Below are positions 1-7,631 of a stretch of DNA of 64,000 nucleotides, in pieces; within the stretch, counting starts at the first letter, position 1; the number at the start of each line of letters is the position of its first letter. Location: positions 34,291 through 98,290 of the forward strand of contig VTTJ01000012.1 in assembly GCA_008364785.1 (NCBI GenBank). Reading direction: 5' to 3'. A program made the position numbers and the translations under genes. The DNA comes from Bacillus sp. BGMRC 2118. Its GTDB lineage: Bacteria > Bacillota > Bacilli > Bacillales > SA4. The notes under the pieces are model-generated. The model was not told the origin of the DNA, made no database searches, and was given only the letters and a program-made list of their open reading frames with translations.

Positions 1-2
1 AG

Positions 3-116
3 AAACAAATTAATGAGAAGACCATTCGCTTAAACAGCTTAATTAAAAAAAGACAAATCTCTAACTCATCAGCCTTTAAAGATTACGGAAACAGGGTGTA
101 TGATAAATTGAAATAG
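3..116 (+). CDS. C-terminal end of an unidentified protein (cut by window edge)
   Basis: A frame open from the window edge runs 37 codons to a TAG at 114-116. The visible tail is rich in lysine, asparagine and serine and carries no motif I recognise. It ends about 65 bp before a strong hairpin terminator at 181-230, which fits the end of a rightward transcription unit. Codon choice (AAA, TTA, ATT) is like that of the neighbouring genes. It could still be a chance open frame, and no function can be given. Confidence 0.45.
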   Translation, partial: KQINEKTIRLNSLIKKRQISNSSAFKDYGNRVYDKLK

Positions 117-180
117 TGCGTGTTTCATGTTGTTACATTCAATAGATTCATCACTTAACTTTATAAAATTGCATACAAAC

Positions 181-230
181 AAAAGTATGGCCGGCATTCA
201 CCTAAACTAAAATGCCAGCCATACTTTTTT
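181..230. terminator. Bidirectional hairpin terminator
   Basis: An 18-bp stem with one mismatch (AAAAGTATGGCCGGCATT against AATGCCAGCCATACTTTT) is followed by T residues on the plus strand and preceded by A residues, so it can end transcription from both sides. It overlaps the last codon of the small minus-strand gene at 229-363. Confidence 0.85.
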
Positions 231-363
231 ATTTTTCCGGTAGAGGATCGATTGATTCTGAATCTTTTGGCTCTAAACTTGTGGTGACACTATAGAAAAA
301 TACACCAAGACCGAGGAAAAAAATGAGACAGATGCCACCTAATGTTAACCATAAATTTAACAT
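229..363 (-). CDS. Small single-pass membrane protein (44 aa), function unknown
   Basis: An ATG at 363-361 follows a strong ribosome binding site (AGGAGGGG) at good spacing and opens a 44-codon frame. Residues about 4-26 form one hydrophobic segment (LWLTLGGICLIFFLGLGVFF). A short acidic tail with serines and prolines follows (SLEPKDSESIDPLPEK). The gene is divergent from the ArsR-type regulator at 492 and shares its upstream region, so the regulator may control it. I do not recognise the family. The strong Shine-Dalgarno, the transmembrane segment and the terminator at its end argue that it is real. Confidence 0.65.
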   Translation of the reverse strand: MLNLWLTLGGICLIFFLGLGVFFYSVTTSLEPKDSESIDPLPEK

Positions 364-422
364 GGCTACCCCTCCTATACTCACTTATATGCGTAGATAG
401 AGGTAAAATTGATAATAATTTA

Positions 423-473
423 TTGACAAAATATAGTAATTAAATTAATATCTAATTAGATATATATCTAATT
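423..473 (+). promoter_or_regulatory. Promoter and overlapping palindromic operator of the ArsR-type regulator
   Basis: A -35 box TTGACA (423-428) and a -10 box TAATAT (446-451) lie 17 bp apart. Two perfect palindromes overlap just downstream: ATATCTAATTAGATAT at 448-463 and AATTAGATATATATCTAATT at 454-473. AT-rich palindromes with this look are typical of ArsR/SmtB operators, and the position suits repression of the downstream gene. Confidence 0.6.
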
Positions 474-491
474 TAATGAAGTGGTGAGAAT

Positions 492-1091
492 ATGCAACTT
501 TCAAAAATTATTAATTACCATAAAGCAGTAACAGATCCAACTCGCATTCGAATCATTATGCTGCTGGCGAGAGGACCACTAAACGGAATTGAAATTGCAG
601 AAAGATTAGGAATTTCTGCTCCAACTGTTACACATCATGCTAACAAACTTCGAGATGCGGGATTGCTATATCAAAGAAGAGAGAAGAATACGATCTACTT
701 TTCATTGGATGAGAAAACATTGAAACAAAGTAGTTTATCGCTATTAAAATTAGTAGAGAAGGCAAAGGAAGGGGAAGATGAGATGTCAATCAATACAGAA
801 GGACAATTAAAGAAATCCGTTCTAACAAATTTCTTCTCAAAAGAAGGTCGTCTAAAACAAATACCGTCACAAATGAAAAAGAAAATCATCGTGTTAGAAC
901 ATTTAGTCGAGAAATTAGAGCAAGGAAAAAAATATCAAGAAAAAGAATTGAATGAATTTATCAAGCAATTTCATGATGATTTTGCAACGATACGTAGAGA
1001 GTTCATTATTCACCAGTTCATGTACAGAGAAGATAGCATATACGAATTAAATCCGAAAGAGCTATGGACAAAATGGGAGAAGTTATCGTAA
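492..1091 (+). CDS. ArsR-family transcriptional regulator with C-terminal DUF2087
   Basis: This 199-residue protein starts with an ArsR-type winged helix (residues about 5-75). Its recognition helix lies in the segment IGIEIAERLGISAPTVTHH-like around 31-50. The C-terminal half (about 120-199) matches DUF2087, a domain usually fused to ArsR-type helices in Bacillus, with the hallmark stretch TIRREFIIHQFMYRE. No cysteine metal-site motif is visible, so a metal ligand is not supported. The ribosome binding site GGTGAG lies just before the ATG. Overlapping palindromes at the promoter suggest autoregulation and possibly control of the divergent small membrane protein. The inducer is unknown. Confidence 0.8.
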   Translation: MQLSKIINYHKAVTDPTRIRIIMLLARGPLNGIEIAERLGISAPTVTHHANKLRDAGLLYQRREKNTIYFSLDEKTLKQSSLSLLKLVEKAKEGEDEMSINTEGQLKKSVLTNFFSKEGRLKQIPSQMKKKIIVLEHLVEKLEQGKKYQEKELNEFIKQFHDDFATIRREFIIHQFMYREDSIYELNPKELWTKWEKLS

Positions 1092-1171
1092 TAAAAATTG
1101 TTTAGAAATAGGTTGTCCCTGACTTTCTAAAAATGGTTCAATAGCAACATATGAAAATGAATAGAAACATT

Positions 1172-1202
1172 AAAAGCTAGGACTCTTGCTCCTAGCTTTT
1201 TC
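1172..1202 (+). terminator. Terminator after the ArsR-type regulator
   Basis: The stem AAAAGCTAGGA / TCCTAGCTTTT with a 7-nt loop is followed by TTCTCG. It lies 80 bp after the stop of the upstream regulator. Confidence 0.75.
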
Positions 1203-1347
1203 TCGTAAGTTTCAATATCCTATTAATTATTCCATTATATTCTCATGTGTTAGGTAAAGAATAACAATAGTGATTATTCGCATTGAAAGGGTAAAACGAT
1301 TATACTAATGGATAGCAAAATGTAAAATGAATTAAAGGAGTTTGGCC

Positions 1348-2343
1348 ATGAGACTTATAAGTATCTCGGACTACAATGACAAGACCATGCAATTGGCCAG
1401 GCCAATCTATGATCGTCAAAAAAGGATACTACTTGCAGCCGGTCGCTCGATCCATCCCAAATATTTAGTCCGATTGGAAGATATGGATATACGTTATCTA
1501 TTTGTTGAGGATGCAATCTCAGAAGGTATTACGATGGAAGAAATGGTGGATATGCCGACATGGATGGATGCTATTGAAGTTGTTCAAAAAGTATACGAAA
1601 GTGCTGCCACTAAGAAAACATTTGAATTAAGAGAACTTCAGCAGATAACAAAAAAGTTAATAGATGAGGTAGCAAAACGAAAAGCAATTGTTTTAATTCC
1701 AACAACCTCAATTGCTGAAGATTTACGAAGATATGCTCACAGTGTAAATGTAGCACTACTTGCACTCCAAGTTGCGAAAAGGTTGAATGTGAATAACATA
1801 CAATTGCGAGACTTAGCGATTGGTTCATTAGTACATGACGTAGGAAAGGCCATTACAAAGGATGATGAACATCACCCGCAAGAAGGCTTTGATTACTTAC
1901 GTAAAGTTCGTGATTTAAGTTTGTTATCAGCACACGTTGCCTTTCAACATCATGAACAACTTAATGGAGAAGGATTCCCACGCAAGATTTCTGGCAATGC
2001 ATTTCACGAATTTGCCCAAATCTGTGGAATATGTAATTTATATGAGAATATGATCTCTCGTGAAAATATTCCACCTCATATGGCAATGGAGCTTATTATG
2101 ACTAAGAGTGGGATTGGATACAGCGAAGAAGTGGTTCAAGCCTTCATTCAAAGTATACCGAGCTATACACCTGGAACGAAAGTGAAACTGAATACTGGAG
2201 ATGCAGCAATTGTTTCTAGAATAAGATCGCATATGCAACGACCAGTTGTACGTTACCTGACAAACAATGAAGAAGTTTACCTGGATGAAGACTATACATT
2301 ACTCATAACGGGAATTATAGAAGAAAATAGTGCTGCTCAATAG
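1348..2343 (+). CDS. HD-GYP domain protein, likely cyclic di-GMP phosphodiesterase
   Basis: The protein (331 aa from the ATG at 1348) has an N-terminal region of about 100 residues like that of other Bacillus HD-GYP proteins, then an HD-GYP domain. Visible motifs are YAHSVNV (near residue 131), HDVGK (near 163) and HHEQLNGEGFPR. The last is the GYP loop in a GFP form. HD-GYP enzymes cleave c-di-GMP to pGpG or GMP with bound metal ions. I prefer ATG 1348 because AAAGGAG sits 7 nt upstream; an in-frame TTG at 1342 would be too close to that site. A GGDEF gene with a c-di-GMP riboswitch lies at 20 kb. Catalytic activity is inferred. Confidence 0.85.
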   Translation: MRLISISDYNDKTMQLARPIYDRQKRILLAAGRSIHPKYLVRLEDMDIRYLFVEDAISEGITMEEMVDMPTWMDAIEVVQKVYESAATKKTFELRELQQITKKLIDEVAKRKAIVLIPTTSIAEDLRRYAHSVNVALLALQVAKRLNVNNIQLRDLAIGSLVHDVGKAITKDDEHHPQEGFDYLRKVRDLSLLSAHVAFQHHEQLNGEGFPRKISGNAFHEFAQICGICNLYENMISRENIPPHMAMELIMTKSGIGYSEEVVQAFIQSIPSYTPGTKVKLNTGDAAIVSRIRSHMQRPVVRYLTNNEEVYLDEDYTLLITGIIEENSAAQ

Positions 2344-2360
2344 AGCAGCACTATTTTTTT
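2325..2360. terminator. Bidirectional terminator shared by the HD-GYP gene and yfkK
   Basis: The stem AAATAGTGCTGCTC / GAGCAGCACTATTT with a 4-nt loop contains the HD-GYP stop codon (TAG, 2341-2343) and the last codons of the convergent yfkK. A T run follows on the plus strand. Confidence 0.85.
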
Positions 2361-2572
2361 AAGTTACCTAATTCTTCAGCAATTGCCTGCATTTCACTAA
2401 TTGAAAAGTTATCTTTGCTTGATACAAGCTGATATAAGTCTTTCAAATCATCATAGGCAGATTCGTTAAAATGAGCGGCTTTAATAATCCCTGCATTTAA
2501 TAACTTTAATTTTTGTGAAATTTCATTAACCATAAACTCGATATTTTCAGCAGTTTTTTGAGATAAATCCAT
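2351..2572 (-). CDS. yfkK: UPF0435 / DUF1128 family protein YfkK
   Basis: A 73-residue acidic helical protein starting MDLSQKTAENIEFMVNEI. It matches the DUF1128 (UPF0435) family, whose B. subtilis member is YfkK and which has no known function. Length is as usual for the family. The start is preceded by AAGGAGATG at proper spacing. It faces the HD-GYP gene tail to tail and shares its terminator. The position next to a YihY-family gene is as in the B. subtilis yfk cluster, which supports the name. Confidence 0.85.
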   Translation of the reverse strand: MDLSQKTAENIEFMVNEISQKLKLLNAGIIKAAHFNESAYDDLKDLYQLVSSKDNFSISEMQAIAEELGNLKK

Positions 2573-2841
2573 TTTGTCATCTCCTTATGTAAACATGTAT
2601 TAGTATTGTACCATGAATTGTAAATGTAGACTCTAAAGTATTGAAAAAAAGCAATTTTGGTGAATGTTAGAAGTTTGTCTACATATAGTTTAGTACGGAC
2701 AAACATTGGGAAAATAAAAAGATGGTTGGTCTTCGTTTGAAGGCTGTTTTTGCATAAATTGTAGTTACTCAAATAAAAAGAGAACTCATCTATATTCATG
2801 AGAAGCTTACTTAAAAAATGATATTCCAAAAAGGAGTCTGT

Positions 2842-3669
2842 ATGTTTAAAGACAAATCTTTACTACTCGAGCTTTGGAAAAGATTTAAAAACGATGAAAT
2901 TGCAGGGCTCTCAGCAGAATTGGCTTATTTCTTTTTACTGTCACTTTTTCCATTTCTCATATTCCTAATTACATTAATTGGGTATCTGCCATTATCACAG
3001 GATGATTTATTAGGTGTTATTAATCAGTACGCACCGGGAGAATCGATGAAGATTATCGAAACAACTCTAGAGGGAATTGTTCAAAAACAAAATGGGGGCC
3101 TTTTATCATTTGGAATTATCTTTACAATTTGGTCTGCATCAAATGGATTAAATGCAGTAATTCGAGCCTTCAACAGAGCGTATGACGTAAAGGAAACAAG
3201 ACATTTTCTTGTAGCTCGATTCATGTCAGTTGTACTTACTGTTGCAATGATCATGGTAATTGTGGTTGCTTTATTACTACCGGTTTTTGGACATAAAATT
3301 GGAGTATTCGTGTTTTCAACATTTGGTTTGTCTGATACGTTTTTAGCAGTTTGGAATGCAGCAAGATGGATAGGTAGTTTTATCATATTATTTATTGTTT
3401 TTAGTTGTTTATATTATTTTGCTCCTAATAAACGTCTTCATTGGAAAGAGGTATTTACAGGTTCGTTTTTTGCGACACTAGGTTGGATTTTGGTCTCTAC
3501 AGGATTTTCTTACTATGTCGGAACATTTGGGAATTATTCTGCTACCTACGGAAGTTTAGGTGGAATAATTGTTCTGATGATATGGTTTTATTTATCAGGC
3601 ATGATCATTTTACTTGGCGGGGAACTGAACGCCACAATCAACTGTTTTAGAGAAGAAAAAACAAAGTAA
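2842..3669 (+). CDS. yfkH: YihY/BrkB-family integral membrane protein (YfkH-like)
   Basis: The protein (275 aa from ATG 2842, with AAAGGAG 7 nt upstream) has about six transmembrane segments. It carries family features such as ELAYFFLLSLFPFLIF near the N terminus and NGLNAVIRAFNRAYDVKETR after the second helix. The family (YihY/virulence factor BrkB, once called ribonuclease BN in error) contains predicted membrane proteins or transporters of unknown substrate. The neighbourhood (yfkK, an MFS gene, yfkD) matches B. subtilis yfkH. A longer frame begins at 2818, but its start lacks a ribosome binding site. Confidence 0.85.
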   Translation: MFKDKSLLLELWKRFKNDEIAGLSAELAYFFLLSLFPFLIFLITLIGYLPLSQDDLLGVINQYAPGESMKIIETTLEGIVQKQNGGLLSFGIIFTIWSASNGLNAVIRAFNRAYDVKETRHFLVARFMSVVLTVAMIMVIVVALLLPVFGHKIGVFVFSTFGLSDTFLAVWNAARWIGSFIILFIVFSCLYYFAPNKRLHWKEVFTGSFFATLGWILVSTGFSYYVGTFGNYSATYGSLGGIIVLMIWFYLSGMIILLGGELNATINCFREEKTK

Positions 3670-3677
3670 CTGATAAA

Positions 3678-3700
3678 AGGGACCTTACTTTAAGGTCCCT
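3678..3700. terminator. Bidirectional hairpin between yfkH and the BH0509-type gene
   Basis: A 9-bp perfect stem (AGGGACCTT / AAGGTCCCT) lies directly after yfkH and directly before the end of the convergent small gene. T runs are weak, so strength is uncertain. Confidence 0.7.
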
Positions 3701-3704
3701 ATTA

Positions 3705-3851
3705 CTATTCTGCAATCTCTTCAAAATGAAAGTAGGCCGTTGCATAGATATGTTCAATTTCAGCATCAGTCATATAGATAAGTTGTTCTTCCGCCAAACC
3801 TTTTGTTCGCTGAATAAATTCAATCATGTTTCTCCGTTCTTGTCGACTCAT
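3705..3851 (-). CDS. BH0509-like small protein (48 aa)
   Basis: Reading the minus strand from ATG 3851-3849 gives 48 codons beginning MSRQERRNMIEFIQRTKGL and ending HFEEIAE before TAG. It resembles the small BH0509 family of Bacillaceae, for which I know no function. A ribosome binding site (AAAGGAG) lies about 10 nt upstream. The protein is charged and probably helical, with no signal or membrane segment. It is convergent with yfkH and shares the hairpin at 3678-3700. Confidence 0.7.
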   Translation of the reverse strand: MSRQERRNMIEFIQRTKGLAEEQLIYMTDAEIEHIYATAYFHFEEIAE

Positions 3852-3957
3852 CCTCAAATCGCTCCTTTTACTGTATTAATACAGTTAATCATTTACTTTT
3901 TATTATTATATAACAGTGTATTGAAACTGTGCAACTATTATGTGTAAATTCAGAAAA

Positions 3958-3996
3958 AAAGGCGTCACTCTGTGTTGCCACGAGTTACGCCTTTAT
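3958..3996 (-). terminator. Terminator after the MFS gene
   Basis: The stem AAAGGCGTCACTC / GAGTTACGCCTTT has one mismatch. On the minus strand it is followed by a run of T (the A run at 3953-3960), just after the MFS stop codon. Confidence 0.8.
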
Positions 3997-4007
3997 ACTG
4001 TATTTTA

Positions 4008-5180
4008 TTAGCTTGCTTGCTCAGTTATTTGTTGTTGTTTTTTGTTTGAAGATACTATAGCTATGAATATCATAAATAAAACTAGACTTATGATATGGAA
4101 GTAACTGATTGATTGAAACCATTGGATAAACATTCCACCTAGAAATGGTCCGAGCAGGCTTCCTATACTAAAGGAAATACCACACAATAAATTCCCTGTC
4201 GGTAACAGAGATCTCGGCAATAAATCTGCCATATAGCTGATTCCTAGAGAGAAGGTGGAACCAACGAGCATCCCTGCCAGTAGGAAACAGATCGTTAACC
4301 CAATTGAAGACTGCTCAAAGAGACTCGCAAGTAAAAAAGCAATTGTTCCACTTGATAAGACAATCATCAGGATATTCTTTCGACCTACCTTATCGCTTAA
4401 TATTCCAAGAGGCAGCTGTGTAATAATGCTACCAGCAGCGAAGGCTGTAAGTAAAATAGAGATATTAGTTACAGAATGTCCGATTCGTAACCCGTAAACA
4501 GGGAAGATTCCATTTAATGATGCTTCCAAAAATCCATATCCTAATGGCGGGAGAAACGCAACCCAACCATACTTCCAAGCCTTAGAAAAACGTTTCATCG
4601 TGTCGACAAATGAACTCACTTTAAATTCTTCATCAGGAAATTCATTTTTTAATGTGAAAAGGAAGACCCAGCCAATCAGACAAAGTACAGAAGAAACGAT
4701 AAAAGGAAGTGCTTCATTAATGGTAACAAGCGGAGTCATTAAGGGACCTGCCGCAAATCCGATACCGAAAAATAACCCATATAACGAAACATTTCGTCCC
4801 AAGTTTCCTTTTGTTGAGAAAGAGGTAATCCACGTCTGGGTGCCGAAGTGAAGGGCGTGGTCTCCAATTCCAATGAAGAGTCTAAGGAAAAACCAAAACC
4901 AAAATGATTGCCATAATGGGAAAAGCGCAAGTGAAACAATAACAAGTAATCCACCTAAAATAATAACAGGTTTGTAGCCATACTTTCGCAGTGGATTTTC
5001 CATGAAAGGTGAAACAAGTAAAATTCCAATATATAGGGCGGTAGCATTCAAGCCGTTTAAAGAAGACTCAAGCCCTTGGTTTTCAAAAATAACAGCTATA
5101 AGTGGGAGTAACATACCTTGCGAAAAACCAGAGATCGCAACAATGCTGACAAGTATCCAAAAACGAAATTTATTGTTCAT
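4008..5180 (-). CDS. yfkF: Major facilitator superfamily transporter (YfkF-like)
   Basis: A 390-residue protein with about 12 hydrophobic segments, the usual length for MFS drug or metabolite exporters. The loop after the eighth or ninth helix reads GILSDKVGRKN, a typical MFS signature. A short polar linker (KNEFPDEEFKVSS) separates the two six-helix halves. The position between yfkH and yfkD matches yfkF of B. subtilis. The substrate cannot be told from sequence. It ends at a terminator at 3958-3996. The 335 bp upstream of it contain a complete mobile repeat (5256-5440). Confidence 0.8.
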   Translation of the reverse strand: MNNKFRFWILVSIVAISGFSQGMLLPLIAVIFENQGLESSLNGLNATALYIGILLVSPFMENPLRKYGYKPVIILGGLLVIVSLALFPLWQSFWFWFFLRLFIGIGDHALHFGTQTWITSFSTKGNLGRNVSLYGLFFGIGFAAGPLMTPLVTINEALPFIVSSVLCLIGWVFLFTLKNEFPDEEFKVSSFVDTMKRFSKAWKYGWVAFLPPLGYGFLEASLNGIFPVYGLRIGHSVTNISILLTAFAAGSIITQLPLGILSDKVGRKNILMIVLSSGTIAFLLASLFEQSSIGLTICFLLAGMLVGSTFSLGISYMADLLPRSLLPTGNLLCGISFSIGSLLGPFLGGMFIQWFQSISYFHIISLVLFMIFIAIVSSNKKQQQITEQAS

Positions 5181-5255
5181 CTCTAAGCCTCACTTTTAAA
5201 AAAATTCACTAACAAATCGTATCACCCTTTCCGAATTATGCCAATAGAAAAGTAA

Positions 5256-5440
5256 GGCTCTTTTCTAAAACTTTGTTGCAATTTCGTAAACTTATTCTGT
5301 GTGTATAACCAGTTTTAGAAGCAAAAAGCGAGGTTGGATTAGAGAGCAACTCTCTTTATGTATAGAAGCACTATATACTAAGGTTAAAATCCAACTTTTG
5401 GGATTTTACTCATGAAGCAACAATCTATACGAAAACAGCC
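5256..5440. mobile_element. Non-autonomous ISL3-like element, copy A (185 bp, perfect 8-bp target duplication)
   Basis: The ends are inverted copies of about 24 bp: GGCTCTTTTCTAAAACTTTG and, reversed from the right, GGCTGTTTTCGTATAGATTG, matching at 18 of 24 positions. AAAAGTAA directly flanks both sides (5248-5255 and 5441-5448), a perfect 8-bp duplication. There is no transposase frame. An inner hairpin (AAAATCC / GGGATTTT) lies near the right end. GGCT ends with 8-bp duplications are typical of the ISL3 family, so the parent element is probably of that type. Related copies are at 17911, 30650, 40205, 46330 and a remnant at 13706. Confidence 0.85.
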
Positions 5441-5516
5441 AAAAGTAAAGATTACTTTAAAGGTAAAGAAAGAAAAATTATAATGGAGGAAATAGATATG
5501 AAGAGGAAGTGTAAGA

Positions 5517-5897
5517 ATGAGATTTGAAATGAAGGAAGTCGGTTTTAAAACAAATGTTGAGTACGGTGAGCTTCATGTGTCCGGTAATGAGGAATACGGG
5601 TTTAGACCATATCAATTAATGGTGGCATCTATCGCAGTATGCAGCGGAGGAGTCCTTCGTACAATTCTTGAAAAAAAGAAGTTACATATAGACGATATTA
5701 AGATTGATACTGAAGTCATGCGAAACCCTGATATGGCAAACCGAATTGAAAAAATACTCATTCATTATACGATAAAAGGAATGAACTTACAGGCAGATCA
5801 AATTCAGAAGGCCATTCACCTTGCGAACAAAAACTGCCCTATGGCACAATCTGTTGCAGGAAGCATTGAAATTGAAGAGACATTTGAATTAATCTAA
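5517..5897 (+). CDS. OsmC/Ohr family protein
   Basis: This 126-residue protein has the OsmC fold pattern: a first cysteine in ASIAVCSGGVLRTIL (near residue 40) and a second in ANKNCPMAQSV (near 106), the two redox cysteines of the family. OsmC/Ohr proteins reduce organic hydroperoxides, but this short branch is of unclear substrate. The start ATG 5517 has GAGGAAGTG upstream. It stands alone, downstream of a mobile repeat and before a strong terminator at 5904-5940. Whether it detoxifies peroxides is inference. Confidence 0.8.
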   Translation: MRFEMKEVGFKTNVEYGELHVSGNEEYGFRPYQLMVASIAVCSGGVLRTILEKKKLHIDDIKIDTEVMRNPDMANRIEKILIHYTIKGMNLQADQIQKAIHLANKNCPMAQSVAGSIEIEETFELI

Positions 5898-5903
5898 ACA
5901 ATA

Positions 5904-5940
5904 GCAAAAGCCCCTATCAATTAATGATAGGGGCTTTTGC
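5904..5940. terminator. Terminator after the OsmC gene
   Basis: The stem GCAAAAGCCCCTATCA / TGATAGGGGCTTTTGC is a perfect 16-bp match with a 5-nt loop. Confidence 0.85.
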
Positions 5941-6118
5941 CGGACATACTAATGAGTGCAAAATAATGAAATGTAGGATTAAGGAATGAAAAGCTTTAGG
6001 GTTAAGTAGAGTATAACATTTATTTTTAATCTTGTAAATATTCAAATAAATTAAAATTTATACGATATAATTCTGTCTCTATTAAGTGATATGCGATGAA
6101 TAGTGAAGGAGAAGAGAT

Positions 6119-6721
6119 ATGCATAAAATTAGAATGATATTTTATTTAGTAGGACTTACCATCTTATCTATGGGGATTAGCTTGACGATAAAGTCGGACA
6201 TGGGAGCAGGACCTTGGGATGCATTAAATGTTGGCCTCTCGAATACAATCGGCTTAACAGTGGGGAGTTGGGTAATTATTGTAGGGAGTATACTGATTAT
6301 CATAAACGGATTCCTCTTAAAAGTGAGACCAGACTTTTTAGCAATTCTTACGATTGTTCTCATTGGCTTTATTATTGATTTTTGGCTTATTTTTGTGTTT
6401 GCTCATCTAGAACCAGTGGGTATTGTCCAAAAGTTGATCATATTGGTTATCGGTCTTATTGCTTTAGCCTTCGGTATTGCAACGTATCTTCAAGCGAATT
6501 ATCCCTTAAGTCCAATCGATCGCTTTATGATGGGAATTAGATATCGATTGAAAGTAAATTTAATGGTAGCCAAGACATTAGGAGAATTAACAGCACTTGT
6601 TCTGGCTTTCATTTTCAAAGGTCCGATTGGGATAGGTACCATTATCGTTGCTTTAATGGTTGGTCCTTTCATACAAATTTTTGCACCTAGATTAGAACGT
6701 TTAAAGGCAAAAATGCAATAA
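6119..6721 (+). CDS. YczE/YitT-like integral membrane protein
   Basis: A 200-residue protein with five or more hydrophobic segments. The N-terminal part reads GISLTIKSDMGAGPWDALN, the signature of the YczE/YyaS/YitT membrane family, whose members are of unknown transport role; YczE of B. subtilis affects bacillaene or surfactin production. The ATG at 6119 follows GAAGGAGAAGAG. It lies between the OsmC gene and yfkD, on the same strand as yfkD, 86 bp apart with no clear terminator, so the two may be co-transcribed. The family is fairly clear but the role is not. Confidence 0.75.
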   Translation: MHKIRMIFYLVGLTILSMGISLTIKSDMGAGPWDALNVGLSNTIGLTVGSWVIIVGSILIIINGFLLKVRPDFLAILTIVLIGFIIDFWLIFVFAHLEPVGIVQKLIILVIGLIALAFGIATYLQANYPLSPIDRFMMGIRYRLKVNLMVAKTLGELTALVLAFIFKGPIGIGTIIVALMVGPFIQIFAPRLERLKAKMQ

Positions 6722-6807
6722 AAATACACCTTTTGTGGATAATCCCTTTTCGAAATGAAAAAACTACGAGAAAAGCTTTATCCTAAATTGAAAAGGAGTA
6801 TGAATAA

Positions 6808-7626
6808 ATGAATAAGGTTGTATCAGCTTTTGTACTTACTATTTTATTATTTGGTTTAACTCAAACCATAACTCTTGCAGAAAAGAATGAAAAAACAGAA
6901 GAGAAACAAGAGTCAAAAGAACAAATCCCTAGCTCAGTTATGAACATTACGAAGGAAAATACGTACCCAAATCCAACTCAGGATCTACCGTACCTACAGC
7001 CAAGTGATCTCACACAGCAGTTATTAGAAACGTCAGAGATTCCGATTGAAAATCCGGATTTAATTCGTATGTTAAATGAGACAAGCATTTCGGATGCACC
7101 ATTGGCATTTGGATATCGTGCCACTATTTATATGGGGCAGTGGCCACTACGTTATGAATCAGGAGAAACGAGTACAAATTGGGAGTATCAAAAGATTAAC
7201 ACCAATCTTACGGATAACCGAGGCGGTAACACAGTACAACGTATGTACTATAAACAAGAGGCGGAAAAGCATATAAAAGGTGGACTTACTTCAAAAATCT
7301 CTAAAGCCGAAGACGTAAAGAAAATGATGCTATTGAAAGCGATGGATAAAACAAAATTACCTTTATCGTTTCATACAGTTGTAGGCTATGGAACTAAGAA
7401 AGATCAAGTTTATAATATTTCACCTAAAAAACTTGGATATTTATATGCATATGCTCCTGCGGTAAATGAAAAAGGAAAAGTAACGTTTGGTGAAGTATAT
7501 CTTGTATTAAAAGGTAATAAAAGAACGATTGATATTAAGAATGTAACGAGTCAAGGAATTGGAGCATGGATTCCAGTTCAAGACCATGTTTCCTTTGGAT
7601 TTGTCGTATCAGATCAGCCTAGATAA
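6808..7626 (+). CDS. yfkD: YfkD-like exported protein
   Basis: A 272-residue protein with a signal peptide (residues 1-24: charged start, hydrophobic core FVLTILLFGLTQTITL, then AEK). A lysine- and glutamate-rich linker follows, then a long conserved domain rich in aromatic residues. It matches the YfkD-like family of Bacillus, whose function is unknown. AAAGGAG lies before the ATG. The place next to yfkAB is as in B. subtilis. It probably acts outside the membrane. A large structured repeat begins directly after its stop codon. Confidence 0.85.
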   Translation: MNKVVSAFVLTILLFGLTQTITLAEKNEKTEEKQESKEQIPSSVMNITKENTYPNPTQDLPYLQPSDLTQQLLETSEIPIENPDLIRMLNETSISDAPLAFGYRATIYMGQWPLRYESGETSTNWEYQKINTNLTDNRGGNTVQRMYYKQEAEKHIKGGLTSKISKAEDVKKMMLLKAMDKTKLPLSFHTVVGYGTKKDQVYNISPKKLGYLYAYAPAVNEKGKVTFGEVYLVLKGNKRTIDIKNVTSQGIGAWIPVQDHVSFGFVVSDQPR

Positions 7627-7631
7627 TGAAA

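Noticed and set aside
5256..5440. Complete insertion sequence
   Set aside because: The element is 185 bp long and has no transposase frame on either strand.
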